DNA from: JBIICS01 sp044238735
Lineage (GTDB): Bacteria; Bacteroidota; Bacteroidia; UBA4408
Assembly (NCBI GenBank): GCA_044238735.1
Contig: JBIICS010000177.1
Span: 1 to 5,036, forward strand
Direction of reading: 5' to 3'
Length of the DNA stretch: 5,036 nt
A program made the translations under genes and the position numbers. Positions 1-5,036 of this stretch are shown here, one piece after another (within the stretch, counting starts at the first letter, position 1; each line of letters begins with the position of its first letter). The notes below the pieces were generated by a model, which worked only from the letters and a program-made list of their open reading frames with translations, made no database searches and was not told where the DNA came from.

Positions 1-196
1 CATTAAATAAAGGTTGATGTCCGTTTGATATCCCAATAATAGATAATCTGACCTGTGCTAAAGCAACATTATCTCGAAACCAAACATCTTGTTCGTCAGG
101 TCCACGATAAATCATCTCATGATTAGCTAGATGCAACTTATCAAGATGATGTTGCTGGATGGTATTATATGAATAGAAAGCCGTAATGCCGCACAT
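1..196 (-). CDS. AsnB-type glutamine amidotransferase / asparagine synthetase-like protein, N-terminal part only
   Basis: This is the 5' end of a gene cut by the left window edge; 65 codons are visible. The protein starts MCGI, so removal of Met would expose Cys2 as the N-terminal nucleophile of a class II glutamine amidotransferase (Ntn) domain. YRGPDEQ (residues 30-36) and VRLSII...GHQP (49-62) match the conserved HRGPD and RLSIID...GHQP blocks of glutamine-hydrolysing asparagine synthetases; Arg50 aligns with their glutamine-binding arginine. The usual Asp after RLSII is Gly55 here. Family members take ammonia from glutamine and amidate an ATP-activated carboxylate. In polysaccharide clusters such homologues are thought to amidate sugar acids, so that role is more likely here than free asparagine synthesis, but this is inference. 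The start lies 5 nt after the stop of the upstream FkbM gene, with no Shine-Dalgarno sequence, which suggests coupled translation. The synthetase domain is outside the window. Confidence 0.9.
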   Translation of the reverse strand, partial: MCGITAFYSYNTIQQHHLDKLHLANHEMIYRGPDEQDVWFRDNVALAQVRLSIIGISNGHQPLFN

Positions 197-201
197 AAAA
201 A

Positions 202-906
202 CTACTTAGATAAGTTGTCTTCAAAAAAAACTGTATTCTTTGTTTTAGCAGTTAATGAATAACCTTTGCTCTTTAAAAAAACAAATATTGGTTGTGTCTG
301 AAATTGTTCTATTTCGAAATTTAAAATTTCTACAAGTAATAATTTAGGTCTAAACTTTAACCAATCATTAGACTGTAAAGCTTCAAGTTCTAAACCCTCA
401 ATATCCATAGTTAAAAAATCAATAGATGATGCTTGGCTCATATATTTTTCAAATAATTGTATTAGGGGAATGGTACGGATAATTAATTTACTCTTTAACT
501 CCCAACCCCCATTTATATATGTATTTGCCAATTCGGTTGAAAATGTATTTAATGCCGATTCCTTGAAATTGAAATATTCTAAATCAGTTTCTTTATTAGA
601 AATTCCAATTTCAACATTTGTATCCCGAGGTCTAAATTTATCAAATAATTCTTTCGTACCTGGATTTGCATCAACGTTAATTCCTGACCAACCACGTTGG
701 TAAAGTGAAAATGTATTGGAAAACCGGAAAGGATGATGAGATCCAATATCTACAAAAACTCCAGATTCTTTATTTCCGAAATACCTTAGCAAAATTAAAT
801 CTTCACCTTCTTGAGAATACGATACAGTTTTAAACTGTTCCCACTCCAATATTGAACTATTACTAATTGTGTTAAATTTGTTGCAAAACTTTTTAAAAAT
901 ATTCAT
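202..906 (-). CDS. FkbM-family SAM-dependent methyltransferase
   Basis: A 234-residue protein, a usual length for FkbM (Methyltransf_21) enzymes. These transfer a methyl group from S-adenosylmethionine, typically to a hydroxyl on a sugar or polyketide. Visible blocks in order: YSQEGEDLIL (residues 30-39), the N-terminal signature of this subgroup; GVFVDIGSHHPFRFSNT (49-65), the SAM-binding motif I with Asp53 and Gly55; GINVDANP (75-82), whose acidic residue should hold the SAM ribose; and IDFLTMDIEGLELEAL (162-177), the family's second hallmark. There is no signal peptide or membrane segment, so it should be cytoplasmic. The ATG overlaps the stop of the upstream gene by 4 nt (ATGA), which fixes the start and implies translational coupling. 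Position after the Wzm/Wzt genes suggests that it methylates the exported glycan; the sugar and position are unknown. It differs clearly from the FkbM gene at 4609-3857, so the two are not a recent duplication. Confidence 0.9.
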   Translation of the reverse strand: MNIFKKFCNKFNTISNSSILEWEQFKTVSYSQEGEDLILLRYFGNKESGVFVDIGSHHPFRFSNTFSLYQRGWSGINVDANPGTKELFDKFRPRDTNVEIGISNKETDLEYFNFKESALNTFSTELANTYINGGWELKSKLIIRTIPLIQLFEKYMSQASSIDFLTMDIEGLELEALQSNDWLKFRPKLLLVEILNFEIEQFQTQPIFVFLKSKGYSLTAKTKNTVFFEDNLSK

Positions 907-1655
907 AATGAAATTTCTTTGCTATTCTTTGTATGAAATAATTGATCATCATTTTTAATAATATCTAATTCATCGTGCAATAGACCACCAACAGCATTTC
1001 CGGGCTGTCTAGAATTAAGCGTTTTAAAATTAAATTCTTTTGATAAAAGTACTGATGTTGTCCATGTGTAATTATTGATAGGTCCGAATCCATGAAAATC
1101 AACTTGAATTAGATCTAATTTTTCTTTAAGATACTGTGCGGACTTATAGAACCAATCTGAATTATCTAAAATAATCATGCCGCCCTCTTTCAACTTTCCA
1201 ATTGCCGCTTTAGAACAATCATATCTTCGCTGGCCATCAATAATTATTACATCAAATTTTTCTAAATATTTTTTGATTTGAACTGGATATTCATTCAAGT
1301 CAGAATAAACCAGCTCTTGATTATTTTTTAACTCAGATTTTACTTTTTCATACCATAATTCATCATGTTCTATGCTAATGACTTTATCAACTCCTTTATC
1401 AGCAAAAAAAGAGGATGAGCTTCCGCTACCCCATTCAAATATTTTCTTTCCTTTAAAGTCAAACTGATTTAAATATTCAATTGCTGGATAAGTATACCAT
1501 GGTATTATTTTTCCATTAAGTTTTAATGTACTTTTATTTATAATTGTTAAATCATGGCTATAGATTTGATTTAATAAATTTGGCTCTGCAGTCAAATTTT
1601 TTGTTGGTTTATTCCCTATTGCCAGTTTAAATATTTTCTTTAATTGTCCAAGCAT
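903..1655 (-). CDS. class I SAM-dependent methyltransferase-like protein
   Basis: A 250-residue protein with a Rossmann-type methyltransferase layout. IFEWGSGSSSSFFA (72-85) is a glycine-rich motif I. ISIEHDELWYEKV (94-106) supplies the acidic residue (Glu96) at the end of strand 2. FDVIIIDGQRRYDCSKAA (134-151) is the strand-4 region, and GGMIILDNSDWFY (158-170) follows. This 'GSG-SIEHD-IDG-RR-DNSD' pattern occurs in uncharacterised methyltransferases of glycan clusters, so the acceptor cannot be named. It is not FkbM-like. No signal or membrane segment is visible. The ATG lies inside the end of the Wzt gene (29-nt overlap, different frame) and no other ATG is available before the conserved core, so this start is the best choice. 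A non-catalytic SAM-binding fold remains possible. The gene shares the low GC of its neighbours and of the Wzt C-terminal domain. Confidence 0.8.
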   Translation of the reverse strand: MLGQLKKIFKLAIGNKPTKNLTAEPNLLNQIYSHDLTIINKSTLKLNGKIIPWYTYPAIEYLNQFDFKGKKIFEWGSGSSSSFFADKGVDKVISIEHDELWYEKVKSELKNNQELVYSDLNEYPVQIKKYLEKFDVIIIDGQRRYDCSKAAIGKLKEGGMIILDNSDWFYKSAQYLKEKLDLIQVDFHGFGPINNYTWTTSVLLSKEFNFKTLNSRQPGNAVGGLLHDELDIIKNDDQLFHTKNSKEISL

Positions 1656-2913
1656 ATTCCATTAAAAATTGAGATTGACTATTATCCATATTTTTCCCTG
1701 TATTGTAAAAATCTCCTGCTTCAATATTAAATTGGCATACATTAACCAGCCAATCGCTCACAACATCATTAATACTGCAAAATAAATTTAAATAATATTG
1801 ACCTGAAACAATTGAAAGTTTGGGAATTTCACACAGAAAAACACCTTTCTTGGGTATGCGATCAAAAATATTATTTATAACCTCATTAGCTAATACAGTT
1901 AATTGTATACCATAACGTTCATTATTTATTGCAACACCTATTTTTACTCCATTTATTTGATCACCGTTAGCTATATATTTTAAACCAATAAACATTTTCT
2001 TGCCTGAAATAGGTGTATTTATTTCATTCATATTTTCATCAAAAAAAATCACCTTTTCAAAAATAATTTTTGCATTACCCGTTCGATCATAACCATCTAA
2101 ATCTCCAAATCTTTTATTGTTTGATGAAGGTTTAATATAGTATGGTATTGCATCATTTATTAATCCTTTAAATACTAATTCACCATTTGACATTACCAAT
2201 GATGATTTGCATAAAGCACTAACTGCTATTAAATTGTGACTCACAAATAATACCGTCCTACCTTCACCTTTTGCTACATCTCCCATTTTACCCAAACACT
2301 TTTTTTGAAACTCTGCATCCCCCACTGCCAGCACCTCATCAACAATTAAAATTTCATTTTCTAAATGAGCTGCAACTGCAAAACCCAAACGCACATACAT
2401 TCCAGAAGAGTAACGTTTAACCGGTGTATCCAGGTATCTTTCTACTCCGGCAAAATCAACAATTTCATCCAACTTACGGGTAATTTCGTGTTTGCGCATA
2501 CCCATAATGGCCCCGTTTAAATAAATATTTTCGCGGCCGGTCAATTCTCCGTGAAAGCCCGTACCCACCTCCAGTAAAGATGCGATTCGTCCTCTAACTT
2601 TTATATTTCCGGTGGTGGGTGCTGTAACCTTTGAAAGTAATTTAAGCAGTGTGCTTTTTCCTGCACCGTTACGGCCAATAATGCCCACCGTGTCGCCCTG
2701 TTCTATTTCAAAGTTTATATCTTTTAGGGCCCAAACATAATCCGTTTCTCCTACGATACTCCGGTCGTTAGTTTCCCCAACTGTGAGCAAAGGATCTTCT
2801 TTACCCCTTAATTGGGCCCACCATCTTCTGGCATCATCTTTAATACTGCCACTACCCACATAACCCAGACGGTATTGTTTGGAGATATTTTCTGCTTTAA
2901 TTACAACTGCCAT
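1627..2913 (-). CDS. wzt: Wzt-like ABC polysaccharide exporter ATPase with C-terminal glycan-recognition-like domain
   Basis: A 428-residue ATPase subunit that would drive export of a lipid-linked glycan across the inner membrane with the permease encoded 10 nt upstream. Domain 1 (about 1-245) has Walker A GRNGAGKST (80-88), signature YSSGMYVRLGFA (168-179), Walker B ILIVDEV (188-194), a D-loop LAVGD, and H-loop His226. ASLLEVGTGFHGELTGRENIY (111-131) is typical of the Wzt/TagH class, with Glu115 near the usual Q-loop glutamine. An N-terminal extension, about 45-60 residues before the core, is also seen in this class. Domain 2 (about 270-428) begins DRTGNAKIIFEKVIFFDENMNEI and is rich in predicted beta strands, matching the Wzt C-terminal domain, which in E. 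coli O8/O9a binds the modified non-reducing end of the O-antigen. GC falls from about 43% to about 27% near the domain border (hand count). A TagH-like or capsule exporter is the alternative; the length and second domain favour Wzt. Confidence 0.93.
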   Translation of the reverse strand: MAVVIKAENISKQYRLGYVGSGSIKDDARRWWAQLRGKEDPLLTVGETNDRSIVGETDYVWALKDINFEIEQGDTVGIIGRNGAGKSTLLKLLSKVTAPTTGNIKVRGRIASLLEVGTGFHGELTGRENIYLNGAIMGMRKHEITRKLDEIVDFAGVERYLDTPVKRYSSGMYVRLGFAVAAHLENEILIVDEVLAVGDAEFQKKCLGKMGDVAKGEGRTVLFVSHNLIAVSALCKSSLVMSNGELVFKGLINDAIPYYIKPSSNNKRFGDLDGYDRTGNAKIIFEKVIFFDENMNEINTPISGKKMFIGLKYIANGDQINGVKIGVAINNERYGIQLTVLANEVINNIFDRIPKKGVFLCEIPKLSIVSGQYYLNLFCSINDVVSDWLVNVCQFNIEAGDFYNTGKNMDNSQSQFLMEYAWTIKENI

Positions 2914-2923
2914 TTTTTAAATT

Positions 2924-3775
2924 TTAAACCGTATCCATAAAGGTACGTTCTACCTTGTTAAATAGAATAATACCTGTAAATAAAACTCCAAGAGTAAATA
3001 CAGAACTGTACAACATACCCCCAATATCTATTTGTCCGGCTCCGGTAAATGCAAAACGGAAGCAATTTAAGATGTGTTGCAGTGGATTAAACCACAACCA
3101 TGCCTGGAAGCGTTCCGGTACCAAGGAGGTGGGGTAAATTACCGGACTTATATACATCAAAATATTAATACCGATGGGTATAAAGTTATTAAAATCGCGG
3201 TACTTAGTGGTAAAAGCCGAAATGGTTATTCCTATTCCTAAAGCCAATAAAGCCATTAATAAAATTAGATAGGGAAACCAAAGCATGTGTATGGTAAAAT
3301 CCACTTTACCATAGTAGTAATAGTAACCCCAAAACACCAAAAACATCGTAAACTGAATAAGGGTCCTTAATAAATTGGAAATAACCATGGATAAAGGAGC
3401 CACCAAACGCGGAAAATATACTTTTCCAAACAACGAGGCATTGCCTAAAAAGGTGGAGGAGGCGCCGCTAAAACAATTTACAAAATAATTCCACAAAGTG
3501 GTGCCTGCCAGATAAAACAAGGGGGCAGGTATGCCGTCGGTGGGTATTTTGGCGATATCGCCAAAAACAAAACTGTATAATATTACGGTTAATAAAGGCC
3601 CCAGAAAAAACCAAACCGGTCCTAAAACTGTTTGTTTGTAGGAGGAGACAACATCTCTCCTTACAAAAATTCTGATGAGATCGCGGTATTCCCAAACTTC
3701 CTTTAGTTTTAAATCGAACCACTTGCCTTTGGGTTCTATGATTTCAGTCCAGTTATTTGAGAGTTCGGTATTCAT
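2924..3775 (-). CDS. wzm: Wzm-like ABC-2 type polysaccharide export permease
   Basis: A 283-residue integral membrane protein, the usual length for an ABC-2 permease of the Wzm/TagG/KpsM group. It would form the inner-membrane channel and pair with the Wzt-like ATPase. Conserved parts: WEYRDLIRIFVRRDVVSSYKQ (28-48) in the N-terminal cytoplasmic part, the LGPVWFFLGP turn (51-60), FGDIAKIPTDGIPAPLFYLAG (71-91), KYRDFNNFIPI (191-201), SPVIYP (210-215), and the C-terminal VERTFMDTV (275-283). Hydrophobic segments lie at about 55-74, 84-105, 128-152, 164-188, 199-217 and 254-273, giving six membrane spans. Homologous similarity seems to begin near Trp9; the first eight residues come from a repeat copy (see the repeat at 3756-3783), so the start is likely but the extreme N-terminus is not conserved. 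The preceding gene ends 81 nt upstream. Confidence 0.94.
   Translation of the reverse strand: MNTELSNNWTEIIEPKGKWFDLKLKEVWEYRDLIRIFVRRDVVSSYKQTVLGPVWFFLGPLLTVILYSFVFGDIAKIPTDGIPAPLFYLAGTTLWNYFVNCFSGASSTFLGNASLFGKVYFPRLVAPLSMVISNLLRTLIQFTMFLVFWGYYYYYGKVDFTIHMLWFPYLILLMALLALGIGITISAFTTKYRDFNNFIPIGINILMYISPVIYPTSLVPERFQAWLWFNPLQHILNCFRFAFTGAGQIDIGGMLYSSVFTLGVLFTGIILFNKVERTFMDTV
3547..3566. repeat. perfect 20-bp palindrome inside the permease gene
   Basis: TTTTGGCGATATCGCCAAAA is fully self-complementary. On the minus strand it includes the codons for FGDIAK (residues 71-76), a conserved family stretch, so coding constraint could explain it. No binding protein can be named. Confidence 0.6.
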
Positions 3776-3783
3776 TGTTGATT
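3756..3783 (-). repeat. repeat copy A, spanning the permease start codon
   Basis: On the minus strand this 28-nt stretch reads AATCAACAATGAA, two variable bases, then CCGAACTCTCAAA. It matches copy B (4704-4677) at 24 of 28 positions. The ATG inside it is the permease start, and its next six codons (N T E L S N) lie in or at the end of the repeat. Just upstream in the 81-nt gap is a related piece, ACTCCGAACTC followed by ACTATCAA. No promoter or terminator is clear in the gap. Confidence 0.7.
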
Positions 3784-3856
3784 GGCTCTTAATTGATAGT
3801 TTTTTGAGTTCGGAGTGCGATATTTCTTGAATCGAATTTCAGGTACAGTTTTGATA

Positions 3857-4609
3857 CTACTCATAGGAGTTATAGCTGAATTCTTTTCGGTTTTTGCGAA
3901 TAAAAAAAGTATCCATTTGCCAGAAAGAATTATCGTATTTACGCAACATGAAGTCAACCATTTCAATTGGGTAAAATCCTTTTTTATCCATGTACTCACA
4001 CATCTGATAAAACTTCAAACTATCTTTAGTTAATTGATAATTATATGTTTCAATAATTACAAGCTCTGCTTGTTCTAAAATATTTGATGCGCCTTCTATA
4101 ATTGGAACTTCAAATCCATGGGTATCTAACTTAATTAAATAAGGCCCCTCCATATTTTGTTTTTGTATTTCATTATCAATTCTAATAACCGGCACTTCAA
4201 TACAATTTCTCTCTAACTTTGATTCAGAGGCCAAACCACCAAACAAACCACTATTATCAAAGTAAATTACTCCATCTCTATTGCCTGCAGCTGCTAAAAT
4301 ATAGTTTACCTTATCATTTTCTTTTTTCAAATTATCCAATTCAAGTTTGTGTGGTTCCTGTGCTTCAATAAGGAGATAATCTGCTGATGGTAAAATCTTT
4401 AAACAGTCCCTTGTCCAGCTACCATCAGATGCTCCAACATCAATTACTGTGTTTATATTTATTCCTCTATCGATGCATCTCTTTAATGCTGCGAACATCG
4501 AAAACTCATAATTGTTATCTATTGCTGCTGGCGCATTATTAATACTTGTTTTTCTAATTATTTTATAACCTAAAATTTCAATAGATTTTTTAAATATTAT
4601 TTTAATCAT
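3857..4609 (-). CDS. FkbM-family SAM-dependent methyltransferase
   Basis: A 250-residue FkbM-type methyltransferase and the first gene of the visible cluster. Key blocks: VIDVGASDGSWT (55-66), the SAM-binding motif I with Asp57 and Gly59; YLLIEAQEP (78-86), with Glu82 as the probable ribose-binding acid; YLIKLDTHGFEVPIIEGA (157-174), the second FkbM hallmark; VIIETYN (184-190); and a C-terminal FWQMDTFFIRK (229-239), which resembles the common LWQMD end of glycan-cluster FkbM proteins. It should be cytoplasmic and methylate a sugar hydroxyl; the acceptor is unknown. The start is the first in-frame ATG with a good hydrophobic and basic leader (MIKIIFKKSIEILGYKIIRK), also common in the family. 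It is separated from the permease by 81 nt, unlike the tight packing downstream, so it may be a later insertion ahead of the exporter genes. It is AT-rich, roughly 27-43% GC in the lines I counted. Confidence 0.9.
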   Translation of the reverse strand: MIKIIFKKSIEILGYKIIRKTSINNAPAAIDNNYEFSMFAALKRCIDRGININTVIDVGASDGSWTRDCLKILPSADYLLIEAQEPHKLELDNLKKENDKVNYILAAAGNRDGVIYFDNSGLFGGLASESKLERNCIEVPVIRIDNEIQKQNMEGPYLIKLDTHGFEVPIIEGASNILEQAELVIIETYNYQLTKDSLKFYQMCEYMDKKGFYPIEMVDFMLRKYDNSFWQMDTFFIRKNRKEFSYNSYE

Positions 4610-4654
4610 TTAGTTAGATATTGTTTGAATGTTGAGAGGTTAAAAAGTTAAAAT

Positions 4655-4685
4655 TTAATAGTTCGAGAGTTCATAGTTTGATAGT
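4655..4685 (-). repeat. degenerate ACTAT-AA short-period tract
   Basis: Reading the minus strand from 4685, four units follow each other: ACTATCAA, ACTATGA, ACTCTCGA and ACTATTAA, a 7-8 nt period with drift. The tract lies within the leader of the 4609-3857 gene and partly overlaps repeat copy B. The units resemble those at 4834-4875. Confidence 0.6.
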
Positions 4686-4704
4686 TCGGGGTTCATTATT
4701 GATT
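4677..4704 (-). repeat. repeat copy B, upstream of the first methyltransferase gene
   Basis: This is the second copy of the 28-nt repeat at 3783-3756, in the same orientation. Its ATG (4696-4694) opens a 13-codon frame reading MNPELSNYELSNY, then TAA at 4657-4655, against MNTELSNNW at the permease start. It is either a relic of a permease 5' end or another member of a dispersed intergenic repeat. The frame is too short to call a gene. Confidence 0.65.
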
Positions 4705-4801
4705 ATTTTTTATTGAGTTTTAAAAAATAATTAAATAGTCAAGTGGGAGTATTTTTTTATGTCATTGCAGCTAATGAGCTTCAATCTTTCTATAACTAAG
4801 A

Positions 4802-4819
4802 TTCCGGCTTCCGCCGGAA
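4802..4819. repeat. GC-rich REP-like hairpin
   Basis: A perfect 7-bp stem, TTCCGGC (4802-4808) and GCCGGAA (4813-4819), around a 4-nt loop. As minus-strand RNA the loop is GGAA, a GNRA-type tetraloop. It is GC-rich in an AT-rich region and has no following T-run on either strand, so it is not a canonical intrinsic terminator. It resembles short palindromic repeats that occur many times per genome; copy number cannot be judged here. Confidence 0.7.
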
Positions 4820-4833
4820 GGACGTGAGGGATG

Positions 4834-4875
4834 GTTTATAGTTTATAGTTTATAGTTTTTAGTTTTAAGTTTTTT
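4834..4875. repeat. six-unit heptamer tandem repeat
   Basis: Six contiguous 7-nt units: GTTTATA three times exactly (4834-4854), then GTTTTTA, GTTTTAA and GTTTTTT. On the minus strand the core is ACTATAA. The decay towards higher coordinates suggests slippage plus point mutation. No gene or regulator is visible nearby to link it to phase variation. Confidence 0.85.
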
Positions 4876-4901
4876 GATAATAATTTTAAACTCATTTCGT
4901 C

Positions 4902-4921
4902 ATTGGGGCTTCTGCCCCAAT
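4902..4921. repeat. second GC-rich hairpin, core shared with the 4802 hairpin
   Basis: A perfect 8-bp stem, ATTGGGGC (4902-4909) and GCCCCAAT (4914-4921), around a TTCT loop. Its centre, GGCTTCTGCC, matches the centre of the 4802-4819 hairpin (GGCTTCCGCC) except for one base. The minus-strand 3' flank (TGACGAAATGAG) resembles the plus-strand 3' flank of the other hairpin (GGACGTGAGGG). No T-run follows directly, so termination is doubtful. Confidence 0.7.
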
Positions 4922-4927
4922 CCCCGA

Positions 4928-4957
4928 TTTACTTTTTGACTTGATGCAAAAAGTAAA
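4928..4957. repeat. long AT-rich inverted repeat
   Basis: Perfect 11-bp arms, TTTACTTTTTG (4928-4938) and CAAAAAGTAAA (4947-4957), around the 8-nt loop ACTTGATG. From memory this kind of palindrome is frequent in Bacteroidota intergenic DNA, but I could not check this. It overlaps the end of a minus-strand frame that is open from the right edge (5036) to a TAA at 4931-4929. Confidence 0.75.
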
Positions 4958-5036
4958 CAAAAGTTACGGGCATTTTTAGAAGGCCGGTCCTGACTATAAA
5001 GCTATTATGGTCTTTTATAAATGGTGATTTCGGGAT

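Larger units (their letters stand above)
4610..5036. other. repeat-rich region without a supportable gene, upstream of the cluster
   Basis: These 427 bases hold no convincing coding frame on either strand. They contain the ACTAT-AA tracts, repeat copy B, two GC-rich hairpins and the 11-bp inverted repeat. The promoter of the 4609-3857 gene may lie in about 4610-4800. The Bacteroidota -7 element TAnnTTTG is not present exactly on the minus strand; TAAATTTT (within 4647-4661) comes closest, and no -33 element is clear. Transcription could also start beyond the right edge. Confidence 0.7.

Noticed and set aside
470..703. Plus-strand open frame of 77 codons
   Set aside because: It lies wholly opposite the well-supported FkbM gene and its protein shows no recognisable family or motif.
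2955..3137. Plus-strand open frame of 60 codons
   Set aside because: It is antisense to the conserved 3' part of the permease gene, with no domain.
3468..3722. Minus-strand open frame of 84 codons
   Set aside because: It is an alternative frame of the permease gene; the permease frame carries all the conserved motifs.
3772..4033. Open frames on both strands across the gap between the FkbM and permease genes
   Set aside because: Both mostly overlap the 3' end of the FkbM gene and show no family features; the 81-nt gap is better read as a leader with a repeat copy.
4610..4740. Defined promoter for the first gene
   Set aside because: No exact TAnnTTTG with a properly spaced -33 element was found; AT-rich near matches such as TAAATTTT are expected by chance.
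4834..4875. CRISPR array
   Set aside because: The units are 7 nt long, contiguous and decaying, with no spacers.
4802..4921. Intrinsic terminators at the two GC-rich hairpins
   Set aside because: Neither hairpin is followed directly by a T-run on either strand, and no gene ends just before them.
4929..5036. Partial gene entering from the right edge on the minus strand
   Set aside because: The 35 open codons end within an inverted repeat and match no family I recognise, so it is not supported as a coding feature.

Overview
The window is AT-rich and reads as part of a surface-polysaccharide (O-antigen or capsule type) locus of a Bacteroidota bacterium. That placement is an inference. It rests on protein style (the permease N-terminus and AsnB-like start look like Bacteroidota homologues), the lack of Shine-Dalgarno sequences before the genes, and the low GC. 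I cannot name a genus.

All six genes lie on the minus strand, so transcription runs from high to low coordinates. In that order they are: an FkbM-family methyltransferase (4609-3857), the ABC-2 polysaccharide export permease, Wzm-like (3775-2924), its ATPase with a C-terminal glycan-recognition-like domain, Wzt-like (2913-1627), a class I SAM methyltransferase-like protein (1655-903), a second FkbM-family methyltransferase (906-202), and the first 65 codons of an AsnB-type amidotransferase that runs off the left edge (196-1). From the permease onward the genes are tightly packed: gaps of 10 and 5 nt and overlaps of 29 and 4 nt. This indicates one transcription unit that continues past base 1.

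The right end (4610-5036, 427 bases) has no supportable gene. It holds a cluster of short repeats: ACTAT-AA tracts, two GC-rich hairpins sharing one core, and a long AT-rich inverted repeat.

Working model (inference): Wzm and Wzt export a lipid-linked glycan. The three methyltransferase-like proteins modify sugars of that glycan, perhaps its non-reducing end, which the Wzt C-terminal domain may read. The AsnB-like protein may amidate a sugar acid. Two observations stand out. First, base composition drops sharply inside the Wzt gene, from about 43% GC in the ATPase part to about 27% in the C-terminal domain, as expected for a conserved export core joined to a variable specificity module. Second, the permease start codon and first seven codons lie in a copy of a repeat that also occurs upstream of the first gene. 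I did not find a convincing wholly new system; the gene families are known ones.
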